This document shows positions 13,821-23,100 of a stretch of 37,863 bases of DNA, one piece after another (position 1 is the first letter of the stretch; every line of letters starts with the position of its first letter). The stretch covers positions 1-37,863 of the forward strand of contig CALXTW010000016.1 of NCBI GenBank assembly GCA_944391515.1, given 5' to 3'. The position numbers and the translations under genes were made by a program. The notes under the pieces were generated by a model, which was not told the origin of the DNA, did no database searches, and saw only the letters and a program-made list of their open reading frames with translations. Source of the stretch: an uncultured Alphaproteobacteria bacterium. GTDB taxonomy: Bacteria; Pseudomonadota; Alphaproteobacteria; RF32; CAG-239.

Positions 13821-15134
13821 ATGCAGAAAACTAAGAAACAAATAAGTATTGCGACAGCTTTGGTGAGTAGTGTCTTAAGTTTTAATTTGCAGGCGCAAAC
13901 TTGTGTTGACGCCCCTGATTGTAAAACTTTGGGCTATCAATTCACGCAGAAAGAATGTGAGGGCATGGGCTCGGTAAAATGTCCGTATGATGATAGTTAT
14001 TATTTCTGCATTCAAGGCAGTACGGACGCTTATGACAGCAATATCGGTGATATTTTGTATGATGATTTTACGACCAGCCCCAATATCATCACTACTAAAA
14101 AGCCTATCGGCGTAGTCTTTACCACCGGGCGAGATGTCAATTACGCAATTGCTTTGGATAATGTAAAAAATAATGAAATGAAGCAATTATATTCTTATTC
14201 AACAGCGAAAGTTCCTAATTACACCACGCAAGGCACTATATTTGGGGATTGGGAATTGCCGGACATGAGCTTGATGCAAATTGCTTATTATAATAAAGAT
14301 AAGGTAAATGAGGCGCTAAATCGCGTCGGTGGATCGGTTTTAACCGGTAGCTATGTAACCAGTGGCGGCAATATCTCTATGGTTGATGGTGCAACCTCTA
14401 CCGAAAGCGGCGTCTTGTTAAGAAGTATTATAAAAATTAATCCGCCGGCAGGTAAGAGTTATACTTATACTTTGGAAAATTGTTCAGATGCAGTCGATGG
14501 AGATATTTATCATGGAAAATTTGAAAAATGCCGGACTCCAATGGCGGGTGACTATATAACTAATGATAAGAAGTTTACAGCTTATACAGGAGAACTGAAT
14601 GACAGTAATTTAACAAAAGTGTTGGGGATAGTATTTGATGGGAAAAATCGCTTGGCCGTTGCCTTGACGGATGTAAAAGAATATGGCAGTTGGGGAGATG
14701 ACGATATGAGTTGGTCACATGGTGAAACAGATATACCAAATTTAGAAAATTGTACGGATAAGAGTACAGTTACTACAACCTGTGGGATAGATGGCAGAGC
14801 CAATACTGATGCAATCTTAGCGTATACTGGGTCCTTCTATGCAGCCAATGCGGCCAATATCTATCAGCCTGAGAATTGCACGGCAGAATTTTGCCAAAAA
14901 GGCAAATGGTTTTTGCCAAGCCTAAGAGACTTAAATAACATTTATCTTTCTAAAAATCTAATCAATAATGCATTAGATAACGTAAGGAAAGTACTATTGT
15001 CTAGCAGGTATTATTGGTCCTCTACCGAGTATTCCGAAAGTTTCGCGTGGACTTTGGGTATGAATAGTGGTTATGTGGATGTCGTAGGTAAGAGTAACTA
15101 CGTTAACTACGTTCGTCCGGTAGTGAAGTTTTAA
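13821..15134 (+). CDS. Secreted protein with cysteine module and two DUF1566/Lcl_C-like domains
   Basis: 437 residues from ATG at 13821 (AGGAG eight bases upstream). Signal peptide to about residue 25, then one cysteine module (C34-C63, with CPYDDSYYFC) shared with the preceding gene. Two related domains follow: about 75-205 with WELPDMSLMQIAYYNKDKVN, and about 240-437 with WFLPSLRDLNNIYLSKNLIN, YYWSSTEYSESFAWTL and a terminal NYVRPVVKF. The latter are hallmarks of the DUF1566/Lcl C-terminal domain; the first domain lacks the YWSSTE part. Such domains occur on surface or adhesin proteins and are among reported targets of diversity-generating retroelements. No reverse transcriptase or template repeat is seen in this window. 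Confidence 0.78.
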   Translation: MQKTKKQISIATALVSSVLSFNLQAQTCVDAPDCKTLGYQFTQKECEGMGSVKCPYDDSYYFCIQGSTDAYDSNIGDILYDDFTTSPNIITTKKPIGVVFTTGRDVNYAIALDNVKNNEMKQLYSYSTAKVPNYTTQGTIFGDWELPDMSLMQIAYYNKDKVNEALNRVGGSVLTGSYVTSGGNISMVDGATSTESGVLLRSIIKINPPAGKSYTYTLENCSDAVDGDIYHGKFEKCRTPMAGDYITNDKKFTAYTGELNDSNLTKVLGIVFDGKNRLAVALTDVKEYGSWGDDDMSWSHGETDIPNLENCTDKSTVTTTCGIDGRANTDAILAYTGSFYAANAANIYQPENCTAEFCQKGKWFLPSLRDLNNIYLSKNLINNALDNVRKVLLSSRYYWSSTEYSESFAWTLGMNSGYVDVVGKSNYVNYVRPVVKF

Positions 15135-15138
15135 ATTG

Positions 15139-15177
15139 TAGGAAAGGCACATAATGTATGCTTATGTGCCTTTCCTA
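15139..15177. terminator. Perfect 16-bp hairpin between convergent genes
   Basis: TAGGAAAGGCACATAA (15139-15154) pairs perfectly with 15162-15177 across a seven-base loop. It begins four bases after the DUF1566 gene stop and faces the lipoprotein gene stop at 15218. T-tails are weak on both sides. Most likely a bidirectional terminator. A hairpin just past a variable region is also a feature of some retroelement targets. Confidence 0.6.
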
Positions 15178-15217
15178 TTAAATTCAAATAATTAAATTTA
15201 ACTGTTAAATATTTACT

Positions 15218-15586
15218 TTAATTAGCAACGCAATCATCTCCGTTAAAAGTATAGTCGGTAACTTCTCCGTTTATGATGGTAAAACTTGTCTGGCAGTAGT
15301 AAGTTTGGTCTTGGTCATCGGAAGGCCCATATTCAGGTGTTTCGATTGCACTATACACAACTTCTCCTTGATATGGGGCTGTTTCATCATCAATAGCGCT
15401 ATTATCTACTTTAACATAAGTTACTTGCTTTTCTCCTGGGGCAACGTAAAATTCATTATTGGGCATTCCCCAGCTTTCATATAAGGTTTCTTGGCTGACA
15501 CCCACCCAGTTTTGAAGCTGGTTTTCATAGTTTTGACTATTGGCGCATCCCATTAATAATAACATACATAACACTAACATTCTCAT
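15218..15586 (-). CDS. Small lipoprotein
   Basis: 122 residues. The lipobox LLMGC (Cys14) ends a short signal peptide, so lipid anchoring is expected. The mature part starts with LQNWVGVSQETLYESWGMPN, a pattern seen in small BamE/SmpA-like or uncharacterised lipoproteins ('W-G-x-P' after a short helix), then a beta-rich region with two cysteines near the C-terminus (YYCQTSF and DDCVAN). ATG at 15586 has GGAGAGG just upstream. It lies 53 bases after hflX on the same strand with no terminator between, so readthrough from the hfq-hflX unit is possible. Function unknown. Confidence 0.7.
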   Translation of the reverse strand: MRMLVLCMLLLMGCANSQNYENQLQNWVGVSQETLYESWGMPNNEFYVAPGEKQVTYVKVDNSAIDDETAPYQGEVVYSAIETPEYGPSDDQDQTYYCQTSFTIINGEVTDYTFNGDDCVAN

Positions 15587-15639
15587 GGTTCCTCTCCTAT
15601 CTTATTAGTGAGAAAGATGTAATCAATGTTTGCTGTTTT

Positions 15640-16953
15640 TCAAGATTTTGGGGTGAGTTTTGATTGTAGTCTGGCTTGGTTGGCTGAGTTAATCTTTAAC
15701 TTGAAGAAAATATTAGAACCTTTTGTTTCTTGCTCTAAAACTTCAGAGTTTGAATATATCCAAGATATTAATTTTCCATCCGTAACCGGAATTTTTAGTT
15801 CTATGATTTGTTCTTGTCGAGAGAGAATTTTATCAAATTTGTTAAGAAGCTCTTGAGTTCCCTCTCCTGTTAAGGCTGATAGTGTAATTGAATTCTTACT
15901 TCTTGTGGTTAAAGTTTTGATTTTGCTCTTTTCTTCAGGGCTGAGTAAGTCAATTTTATTTAAGACTTCTACATAGTTTTCTTGGTTTTCAATTTCTTTT
16001 AAGCCAAGGTTATGCAAAACATCAAACACGTCTTTCTTTTGCTCTATTGTATCTGCTCCTGCAATATCGCGAACATGAACTACGATATCTGCGGCTAAGA
16101 CTTCTTCTAATGTGGCGCGAAAAGACATTATCAATTCATGCGGAAGATCGGAAATAAATCCGACAGTGTCTGATAGAATAACTTCTTTACCGCTTTTGAG
16201 CTTGATACGGCGCATCGTGGGATCAAGTGTTGCAAAAAGCAAATCTTTTGCAAAAACATTGGCAAGAGAGAGTTTGTTAAACAAGCTTGATTTGCCGGCA
16301 TTGGTATAGCCAACCAAGGCAATGACCGGATAAGGAACTTTTTGACGGGCATTCCTTTGCAGAGAGCGTGTTTGTTTTACTTTGGCTAATTCTTTTTCTA
16401 TTTTGAGAATTTTATCGTCAATTATTCGGCGGTCTAACTCAATTTGAGTTTCTCCGGGACCACCTAAAAATCCGGCACCGCCGCGTTGGCGTTCCAAGTG
16501 TGTCCAGCTACGTACAAGCCGTGATCTTTGGTAGTTCAGGTGTGCAAGCTCTACCTGAAGTTTTCCTTCTTTAGTGTTTGCTCTTTCACCAAAAATTTCT
16601 AAAATCAAAGCTGTGCGGTCGATGACTTTGATGTTGAGCTTTTTCTCTAAATTGCGTTGTTGTATTGGGCTGAGCGAGGTATCAATAATTAAGAGTTCAA
16701 TTTCTTGAGATTGTATTATCGGGAGGAGATTTTCCAGATAGCCGTGGCCGATAAAGGTTGATGGTTTGATTTCCCTTAATTTGACAATTTCAGCAAAGCA
16801 AACCTCTAAGTTTATGGCAGAAGCTAAGCCGCAGGCTTCTTGTAACCTAGCCTCAGGAGACAAACGAATTGTCGAATTTATGAGGTTTGGAAAGATAACT
16901 GCGGCTTTGGTTCTTCTATCTTTATGATTTTCAAGTCCGAATTTATTCTTCAT
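15640..16953 (-). CDS. hflX: GTPase HflX
   Basis: 437 residues. The N-terminal HflX domain includes IGHGYLENL and the glycine-rich [20 protein letters not shown], followed by a coiled coil and a G domain: P-loop GYTNAGKSS, switch II DTVGF, NKID specificity motif, and SALTGEG. HflX binds 50S/70S ribosomes and helps rescue or split stalled ribosomes after stress. The start overlaps the hfq stop by 11 bases, so it is coupled to hfq, as is usual in proteobacteria. Length fits the family. Confidence 0.96.
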   Translation of the reverse strand: MKNKFGLENHKDRRTKAAVIFPNLINSTIRLSPEARLQEACGLASAINLEVCFAEIVKLREIKPSTFIGHGYLENLLPIIQSQEIELLIIDTSLSPIQQRNLEKKLNIKVIDRTALILEIFGERANTKEGKLQVELAHLNYQRSRLVRSWTHLERQRGGAGFLGGPGETQIELDRRIIDDKILKIEKELAKVKQTRSLQRNARQKVPYPVIALVGYTNAGKSSLFNKLSLANVFAKDLLFATLDPTMRRIKLKSGKEVILSDTVGFISDLPHELIMSFRATLEEVLAADIVVHVRDIAGADTIEQKKDVFDVLHNLGLKEIENQENYVEVLNKIDLLSPEEKSKIKTLTTRSKNSITLSALTGEGTQELLNKFDKILSRQEQIIELKIPVTDGKLISWIYSNSEVLEQETKGSNIFFKLKINSANQARLQSKLTPKS

Positions 16954-17176
16954 CTATTTTGATGTCAACCGGTGTGCTCGGCATAATGGTTGATACGGCA
17001 TGCTTGTATATTAGTTGAGTATGGCCGTCTCTACGGAGTAACAAAGAAAAATTATCAAACCAAGTGATGATACCTTGGAGTTTTACGCCGTTTACCAAAA
17101 ATACGGTAACCGAAACTTTGTTCTTGCGTAAGTCGTTTAAAAAATCGCTTTGAACATCTTGGGTTTCTTGTGACAT
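16943..17176 (-). CDS. hfq: RNA chaperone Hfq
   Basis: 77 residues. ATG at 17176 is preferred because AAGGA lies seven bases upstream and the product starts [19 protein letters not shown], the normal Hfq start; the ATG at 17224 has no ribosome site. Sm1 contains [20 protein letters not shown] and the following DNFSLLLRR; Sm2 contains [13 protein letters not shown] with the YKH motif for uridine binding. It forms a hexamer that pairs small RNAs with mRNAs. The C-terminal tail is short, as in alphaproteobacteria. It lies 90 bases after trkA and overlaps hflX. Confidence 0.97.
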   Translation of the reverse strand: MSQETQDVQSDFLNDLRKNKVSVTVFLVNGVKLQGIITWFDNFSLLLRRDGHTQLIYKHAVSTIMPSTPVDIKIDEE

Positions 17177-17266
17177 TGTTTTATCCTTCTTATTAGTTGT
17201 TTCTTTTAGTTTATATAAACTCATTTTTTATGTTTAGTAAAGTCTCCATTATCTCAAGGGGATAAG

Positions 17267-18628
17267 TTAGATGGCAAATAAGCGTTCGGCTTTTTTGATT
17301 GCTTTGGTGCTGACGTAGAGTATTAACGTATCTCCTGCCGAAAGTGTGGTCTCAAGGCTTGGAAAACTAATCTCATCTTCGTGTTGTAGTGCACAAATTT
17401 GACTAGCTTGCGGTAATTCTAATTCCCCTATTTTGCGTCCTACATGCATGCTGGTTTCGTCAATGTCTATTTCCCAAACCTCGCCAAAGCCTCGTCCCAG
17501 AGAATAAGCGTCTTTTATGCGTGCTTTGCGTAATTCTTGCAAAATTTCAGAGATGGTTACCGAAGAGCGGTCTATCAGAATGTTATCGCCGATATTGTCT
17601 ATCAAATTATCATATGAACGGGAATTTACCAATGCTAAGGTGTTTAGGACGCCACGCTTTTGTGAAAGCATGGAAACAAGTAAATTATCCTTATCACGCG
17701 GGGTGACGGCAATGGTGGCATCGGCGGTTTCAATCCCTGCTTCAGTCAATATAACATCACTCATCATTTCTCCGTTAATAATTACGGTGTTATTGAGCTC
17801 ATCGGCAAGGCGATGCGTTCCTTGGTCGTTATCATCAACAATTGTGCGACTGATGATATTATCATCTTGTTCTAAACCCTTACCCAAATACATGGTTATC
17901 AAGCTGCTACCAAAGATGATAACTTTTTCTATTGAACTGCGCTCCATTCCAAAGTCGTGGATTGCTTGCGGAATATCCTCATTTTTTACCAGAAAATAAA
18001 CAGTATCCCCTTGCATGATAAAATCTTCTTGTTGCGGAATAAAGCTGTGTCCGTTCCTGACGATGTTGATGATATTGATGTTTAAGTCCGGAGCAACACG
18101 ATTAAGATGTGATATAGGGGTTTGAATTAATGGGGTTTGAGCATCACAGCGAAATGCTAGTAACTTTATTTGGTTGTTAAGCAGAGAAATGGCTTCTGAG
18201 GCACCAGGGACTTTGAGTAATGATAAAACAGCCTTACTGATTGCCATTTCCGGAGAAATAACTAAGTCTACGGGGATGTTTTTATCGTTGAAAAGCGTAC
18301 TCCAAAGCGGATTGAGATAATCTTGAGAATCAATCCGAGCGATTTTTTTTGGAATGTTAAACAAGGCTGCTGCTGCTTCGCAAGCTATCATATTGACTTC
18401 ATCACTGTCTGTGACGGCAATGAGCATATCAGACTTTGAGGCACCTGCCTTTTCTAATATATCCGGATGAGAGGCTTCACCTAAAACCGGTTGAATATCA
18501 AATTCTTTGGAAATGGCGTCTAGGGCTTTTGAGTCCTTATCGATAACAACGATATCATTGTTACCTTGGATTAAGTACCCTACTATACTTCTGCCGACAC
18601 TACCGGCTCCGCAGACGATGATTTTCAT
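17267..18628 (-). CDS. trkA: Trk potassium uptake regulator TrkA
   Basis: 453 residues with two RCK units. The first starts MKIIVCGAGSVGRSIVGYL (NAD-binding glycines, then acidic VVIDKD) and the second has VIIFGSSLITMYLGKGLE, a weaker nucleotide motif. Each is followed by an RCK_C domain. TrkA gates the TrkH/G K+ channel on the cytoplasmic face. ATG at 18628 overlaps the dusB stop as ATGA and has AGAGGA upstream; the in-frame ATG at 18655 lies inside dusB. In many alphaproteobacteria ntrB, ntrC, ntrY and ntrX sit between dusB and trkA; here they are absent. Confidence 0.95.
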   Translation of the reverse strand: MKIIVCGAGSVGRSIVGYLIQGNNDIVVIDKDSKALDAISKEFDIQPVLGEASHPDILEKAGASKSDMLIAVTDSDEVNMIACEAAAALFNIPKKIARIDSQDYLNPLWSTLFNDKNIPVDLVISPEMAISKAVLSLLKVPGASEAISLLNNQIKLLAFRCDAQTPLIQTPISHLNRVAPDLNINIINIVRNGHSFIPQQEDFIMQGDTVYFLVKNEDIPQAIHDFGMERSSIEKVIIFGSSLITMYLGKGLEQDDNIISRTIVDDNDQGTHRLADELNNTVIINGEMMSDVILTEAGIETADATIAVTPRDKDNLLVSMLSQKRGVLNTLALVNSRSYDNLIDNIGDNILIDRSSVTISEILQELRKARIKDAYSLGRGFGEVWEIDIDETSMHVGRKIGELELPQASQICALQHEDEISFPSLETTLSAGDTLILYVSTKAIKKAERLFAI

Positions 18629-19605
18629 GCTTCTTCCTCTGATAATGGTTCGCAAGAGGCAAAATATTTTTCAATTTCGGCTCTGGCTGTTGTTAGGTCA
18701 TTGATTTTATTATAGGTTTCACGAAACCGCTTGGCGTCTCTGAGACCTCGGCTATACCAGCCGGCATATTTGCGCGACAATGGGAGAGCTAGTTTTTCGC
18801 CATAATAGCTGATTAAGGCCTCTAAGTGCGCGAGTAATACGTTTTTAATCTCTTCAGGTGTTGGTGGTGTAGGCTCAATGCCTTGATTGATATAAGTGTC
18901 TGTTTGAGATATAAGCCAAGGGGCTCCAAGCGCTGCCCGGCCAATCATTACGCCGTCAACTTTAGTATAATCAAGCATTTCTTTGGCTCTTTGCGGGCTG
19001 GTGACATCTCCATTGCCTATAACGGGAATTTTTACGGCTTGTTTGACTTCTGCTATAATATCCCAATCGGCCGTACCTGAGTAAAAATCACTACGCGTGC
19101 GGCCGTGAATGGTGATAAATGATGCACCGCTGTTTTCACACATGCTGGCAAATTCAACAGCATTAACATGTTGATGGTCCCAGCCTTTACGGAATTTTAC
19201 ACTTACGTTTAACTTGGTGTTTTTCTTTACTGTTTCAATTATTTGCGAAGCTTTCTTAATGTCTTTCATTAAGGCTGAGCCGGCGTTATTATTAATGATT
19301 TTTTTGACGGGACAGCCCATGTTGATGTCTATGCTATAGGCCCCTAGTTCCTCTATGAGTTGGGCAACATCGCCAAAAAGTTGCGGGTCTCCACCCACTA
19401 ATTGTACGGTGACCGGATAAGTTTCATCACGGACATCGGCTATTTTATAGCTCTTGGGATTTTTGCGTTGGATGGCATTGATTGCAACCATTTCAGAAAC
19501 CAAGTTGCCTTTGCCAAATGAGGCAACAAGATTTCTCATCGGTTTGTCGGTGATGCCGGCCATCGGGGCGAGGAATATGTTACTCTTAAAACCTAATTGT
19601 TTCAT
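18625..19605 (-). CDS. dusB: tRNA-dihydrouridine synthase DusB
   Basis: 326 residues with the Dus TIM-barrel signature: FLAPMAGITDKPMRNL, the catalytic loop INMGCPVKKI with Cys98, ITIHGRTR, IGNGDV and MIGRAALGAPW (FMN phosphate binding). It reduces uridines in tRNA D-loops with FMN and NADPH. The start forms ATGA with the stop of the upstream 193-residue gene, and its own stop forms ATGA with trkA, so three genes are coupled. Formerly called nifR3 in alphaproteobacteria. Confidence 0.95.
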   Translation of the reverse strand: MKQLGFKSNIFLAPMAGITDKPMRNLVASFGKGNLVSEMVAINAIQRKNPKSYKIADVRDETYPVTVQLVGGDPQLFGDVAQLIEELGAYSIDINMGCPVKKIINNNAGSALMKDIKKASQIIETVKKNTKLNVSVKFRKGWDHQHVNAVEFASMCENSGASFITIHGRTRSDFYSGTADWDIIAEVKQAVKIPVIGNGDVTSPQRAKEMLDYTKVDGVMIGRAALGAPWLISQTDTYINQGIEPTPPTPEEIKNVLLAHLEALISYYGEKLALPLSRKYAGWYSRGLRDAKRFRETYNKINDLTTARAEIEKYFASCEPLSEEEA

Positions 19606-20183
19606 ATCTTATAATCAAATTGTTGGTTGTTTTTGTGCATTAGTTCTATGGTCGGTTCTTCGGTTTGAGTCAGCTCGGAGGCTTGTTGGTAAGCATCAGA
19701 GGCATATTGGGCAGGATTTTCGGCTATTGGTGTGCCCTGAAACAATAAAGAAACATCCGGCGCGTTTACAACAAAGTTTTGGCGATAGATGGCAGAAACT
19801 TTAGCATAATCAACAGATGTGAATACTTGGTCAAGTTCTTCACTAAAGCTAATACCTGAGAGTGCCCCCTCTTCTATTTGAGTTGTATTTTCTTGCCCAT
19901 CTGGATTGGATAATACCTGTTTTTGTTGCCGATTTGGTAATTCTTCCGGCTGTTCGGCAGCAATTTTGTGTACGGAATAAAGTGAATTTGGGCTTAAATA
20001 ACTGACGGCATAGCTATTTAGAGTAAAAGCTTGTGCCTCATCAGCTGATTGCGCAGTGTGTTGAGGAGCTGAATATTCCGGTAGCTTAACCGATTGCGCT
20101 TTAATGTTTTTGACAGATTGCGCAATTTGTTCGGTTAAACCGTTGAGGGCAGAATATGTGGCTCCAAGCCCGTTAATTGACAT
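19602..20183 (-). CDS. Unknown 193-residue protein coupled to dusB
   Basis: Not recognised. No signal peptide or membrane helix. Residues 1-30 (MSINGLGATYSALNGLTEQI) are predicted helical and look faintly like flagellar or secreted-protein starts, but that is weak. The middle is Gln/Ala/Pro-rich and probably disordered; the end is polar. ATG has AAGGA eight bases upstream. It sits between the giant coiled-coil gene (11-base gap) and dusB (ATGA overlap), so it is cotranscribed with both. The coiled-coil protein next door is the most likely partner, by position only. Confidence 0.7.
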   Translation of the reverse strand: MSINGLGATYSALNGLTEQIAQSVKNIKAQSVKLPEYSAPQHTAQSADEAQAFTLNSYAVSYLSPNSLYSVHKIAAEQPEELPNRQQKQVLSNPDGQENTTQIEEGALSGISFSEELDQVFTSVDYAKVSAIYRQNFVVNAPDVSLLFQGTPIAENPAQYASDAYQQASELTQTEEPTIELMHKNNQQFDYKI

Positions 20184-20194
20184 TCCTTAAATCC

Positions 20195-23100
20195 TTAGTT
20201 GAGTTTATCCAAAGATTTGGCCAAAATGTAATAAAGTTTACCAACATCAGCGCCTGAGATGACTGAGAGCAAAATACCTGAGCGTTCATTGCTGCGAGCT
20301 TTGGTAATTAAGCTTTCAAAGTCTGAGAGGTATTTGGTAACTAAAGCTCTGAACTCAAGATTTTCCTCAAATTCTTTGCGGATAGCCAACACCTGATTTT
20401 TGGTCATGGCTTTTGCAAGGTAACGTACAAATGCTGAAGTGTCGCCATTGTAGTATTTTTTCCAAATTTCTTCTTCTGCCGTGGGGTTGAAAATTCGATT
20501 GATATCAACCGAAATGGTTTCCATCTTTTCTAAAATGGCAGAGGCATCTTTGAGGAAGGTGTCTGTTTTCATTCCTTGGTAGCGTTTTTCGAGCTCTTTT
20601 ATCTCTTTTTCGGCTTTTGAAGATGTATCGGTTAAAATCTTCATTTGCTTATCATAGAGCTCACTAAAGGCTGCGGTATTTTGCAAAGCCTCTGTGCCTC
20701 GGCGGTTAAATTCATTGGCGTTCTTATCTAAGGTTGTCATCACCTCGCCTACTTTGTGCAATGTGTCTTCCGTGGCGGCAATCAAAACGCCTGATTGTTT
20801 TAAGAAGACTTCACCTGAAGAGCGGATTTCGTTAGAAATACGTTCGGCATTGGCGGAAATTTCACCAATAGTGGCGCGCAATTTATCTCCTGAATTTTCA
20901 AAGTGTTTGGCACTCATAGAGGTGGCTTCTTCGAGCTGATGGCTTAAAGTCTTGAGATTTTCACCTAAGCCTTTGACCTTATCATAAGCATTATTAGCTC
21001 GTTTGGATAACTGCATTGAGGTATCGTTTAAGACAACATTGAAAGCATCAACTAATTGCTTGGTGTCTTCAGATATCTTAATCATCTTATCACTTTGTTG
21101 GTTAATCAAACCGCTGATTTCCATAACACCAGTACTGGCTTCGGCTGTGATGGTATTAAAGCCGGCAATGTATTTTTCATAATCTTGCATAACAGAGCCG
21201 ATCTTTTCTTGTGATTTAGATATAACGGCACTGAAATCTTCAGAAGTTTGATCCAAGGCCATGTTGGCTTGCTCAATATTCTTAATAGAAAGTTTAGATG
21301 ATTTGGCGATGTCTTCACCCGTTTTGATGAGCCTATCACCCAAAACATCTACTTCATAGGCTATTTTTTCTGCATTTTCAAAGACTTTATCTGTTCCATC
21401 TTTGAAGCGAGCGTTAATTTCATTCATCTTCTGAGCAACGCTGTCGGCGGCATCTGAGAGATATTTGTATTGCTGAGCTAAAGAGGCCTCTCCTAAACGT
21501 GTTTGGGTCGAAACCACGTTGACCACATCTGTCAGGCTTTCTTGTTGATGAATGAAACTTTCTTGAATGCTGTCGGTTTGGGCTCGGACTTTGAGTAAAG
21601 ATTCATCTAGTTTTTTGATATGTCCATCCATAAGAGCAGAAACGGATTTAGAGCTCTCGGCAAAGTTTTCGTTTGCATCTTTGAGGCGTCCGCAGTGGTT
21701 TAAGATGTTTTCAGATGCAAGAGTTGCTTCTTCGCGAACATCTTTGACAATGCCTTCAAAACGGTTGACGTTTTCTCTGAAGTCTTGATAAACCACATTG
21801 AGACGTTCAGCCATTTGTTGAATGATTTGTTCCACTTCTTGATTTTGTTTGGTGATGGCATCATTAATTTCACCCAGCCTATCCATAGATTGGGTTGAGC
21901 TGGATACGACGGTTTCAGCTCTTTTATTGACGTCTTCTTCAAGCATGGCCATACGAGCAAATACTCTATCGGCGCTTTGCTCAATTGTAGCAACTTGTTT
22001 TTTCAGAGATGTTCCGATATTGGTGGTGTTTTCGGCAATACGATCGCAAATATCAAAGAACTCATTTTCTTGGTGCTTGAATAATAGATTAATGGTTTCA
22101 GCTTTTTCATCCAGGGCTTGAACAACATCCGTAACGCTTTTAACGGCGTTTTCGGCAACAGAATTCAATACGCCAGATTGCTCCTCGAAAGAAGATAACA
22201 ATTGGTTGTGTGCTTGATTTGATTTTTCAACAGCGGTATCAATTCGAGACGCGTGAGTATCAAGGGTTTGGGAGATATCTTGAGTGCGAGTAACAATGGT
22301 TTGAGAAAGATTGTCGAATTTCTCATGTTGGTTATTGAGAATATCTTCCATCATCATCGCTTTATGAAGCGTTTTATCTGTTGATTGTTCAAAGGTTTGA
22401 GATTGTTCTTGTAATTTATCATTAAGTGTATTGGTGCGTTTTACAACATCTTCTGAGGTGTGTAAAATAATATCCATTTGTTCTTTGAGGCGTTTAACAG
22501 CAGCAGAAGCTTCGCCGTCAATTATATTTGCGGCTTTGATTAATTCATCAATTTGGCGTTTAAGCTCTCCTTTGGTCTCTTCAATCTTGGTAACAGAACC
22601 ACTGATGTGGCGTTGTTGTTGTGCTAAAGCAGCCTCAGAAATTTTGCTTTGTGTAACAACAATAGAAGATGATTCCGCTAGATTATCTGATTGTTTTTTC
22701 ATCATCTCTCCAACTTCACCTAATTGCAATAAGGCTAAATCGGTTTGATTGCGAATATTATCCGAACGTTCGGCCAGTGTATCTCCCAATGACGCCAGAG
22801 TATTTTGTATTGTGGCAGCTACTTGTTGTAATTTATCATTCTTATCGTCGATATTAGCAACCAAGGTATCTGTTTGGGTGGTAATATTTGTGCTAGTATT
22901 ATTGAGACTTTGCGCCTTTTGATTAATTATATCAGCCATGTTTTGAATTTGCTCTGAGGCTGAAACTGTTGTATCTGATAAGTTATTGATACAATTACGG
23001 ATACTCTCTTCGGCTTCTTGCATGTAAGAGGAAATTGTCTCAGAAACGCCGCTCAATTCACGAACTTGAACGCCAATTGTTTCTTCTATTCCACTAGCAC

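Noticed and set aside
12661..15180. A complete diversity-generating retroelement
   Set aside because: No reverse transcriptase, accessory gene or template repeat found on either strand; only a possible target is reported.
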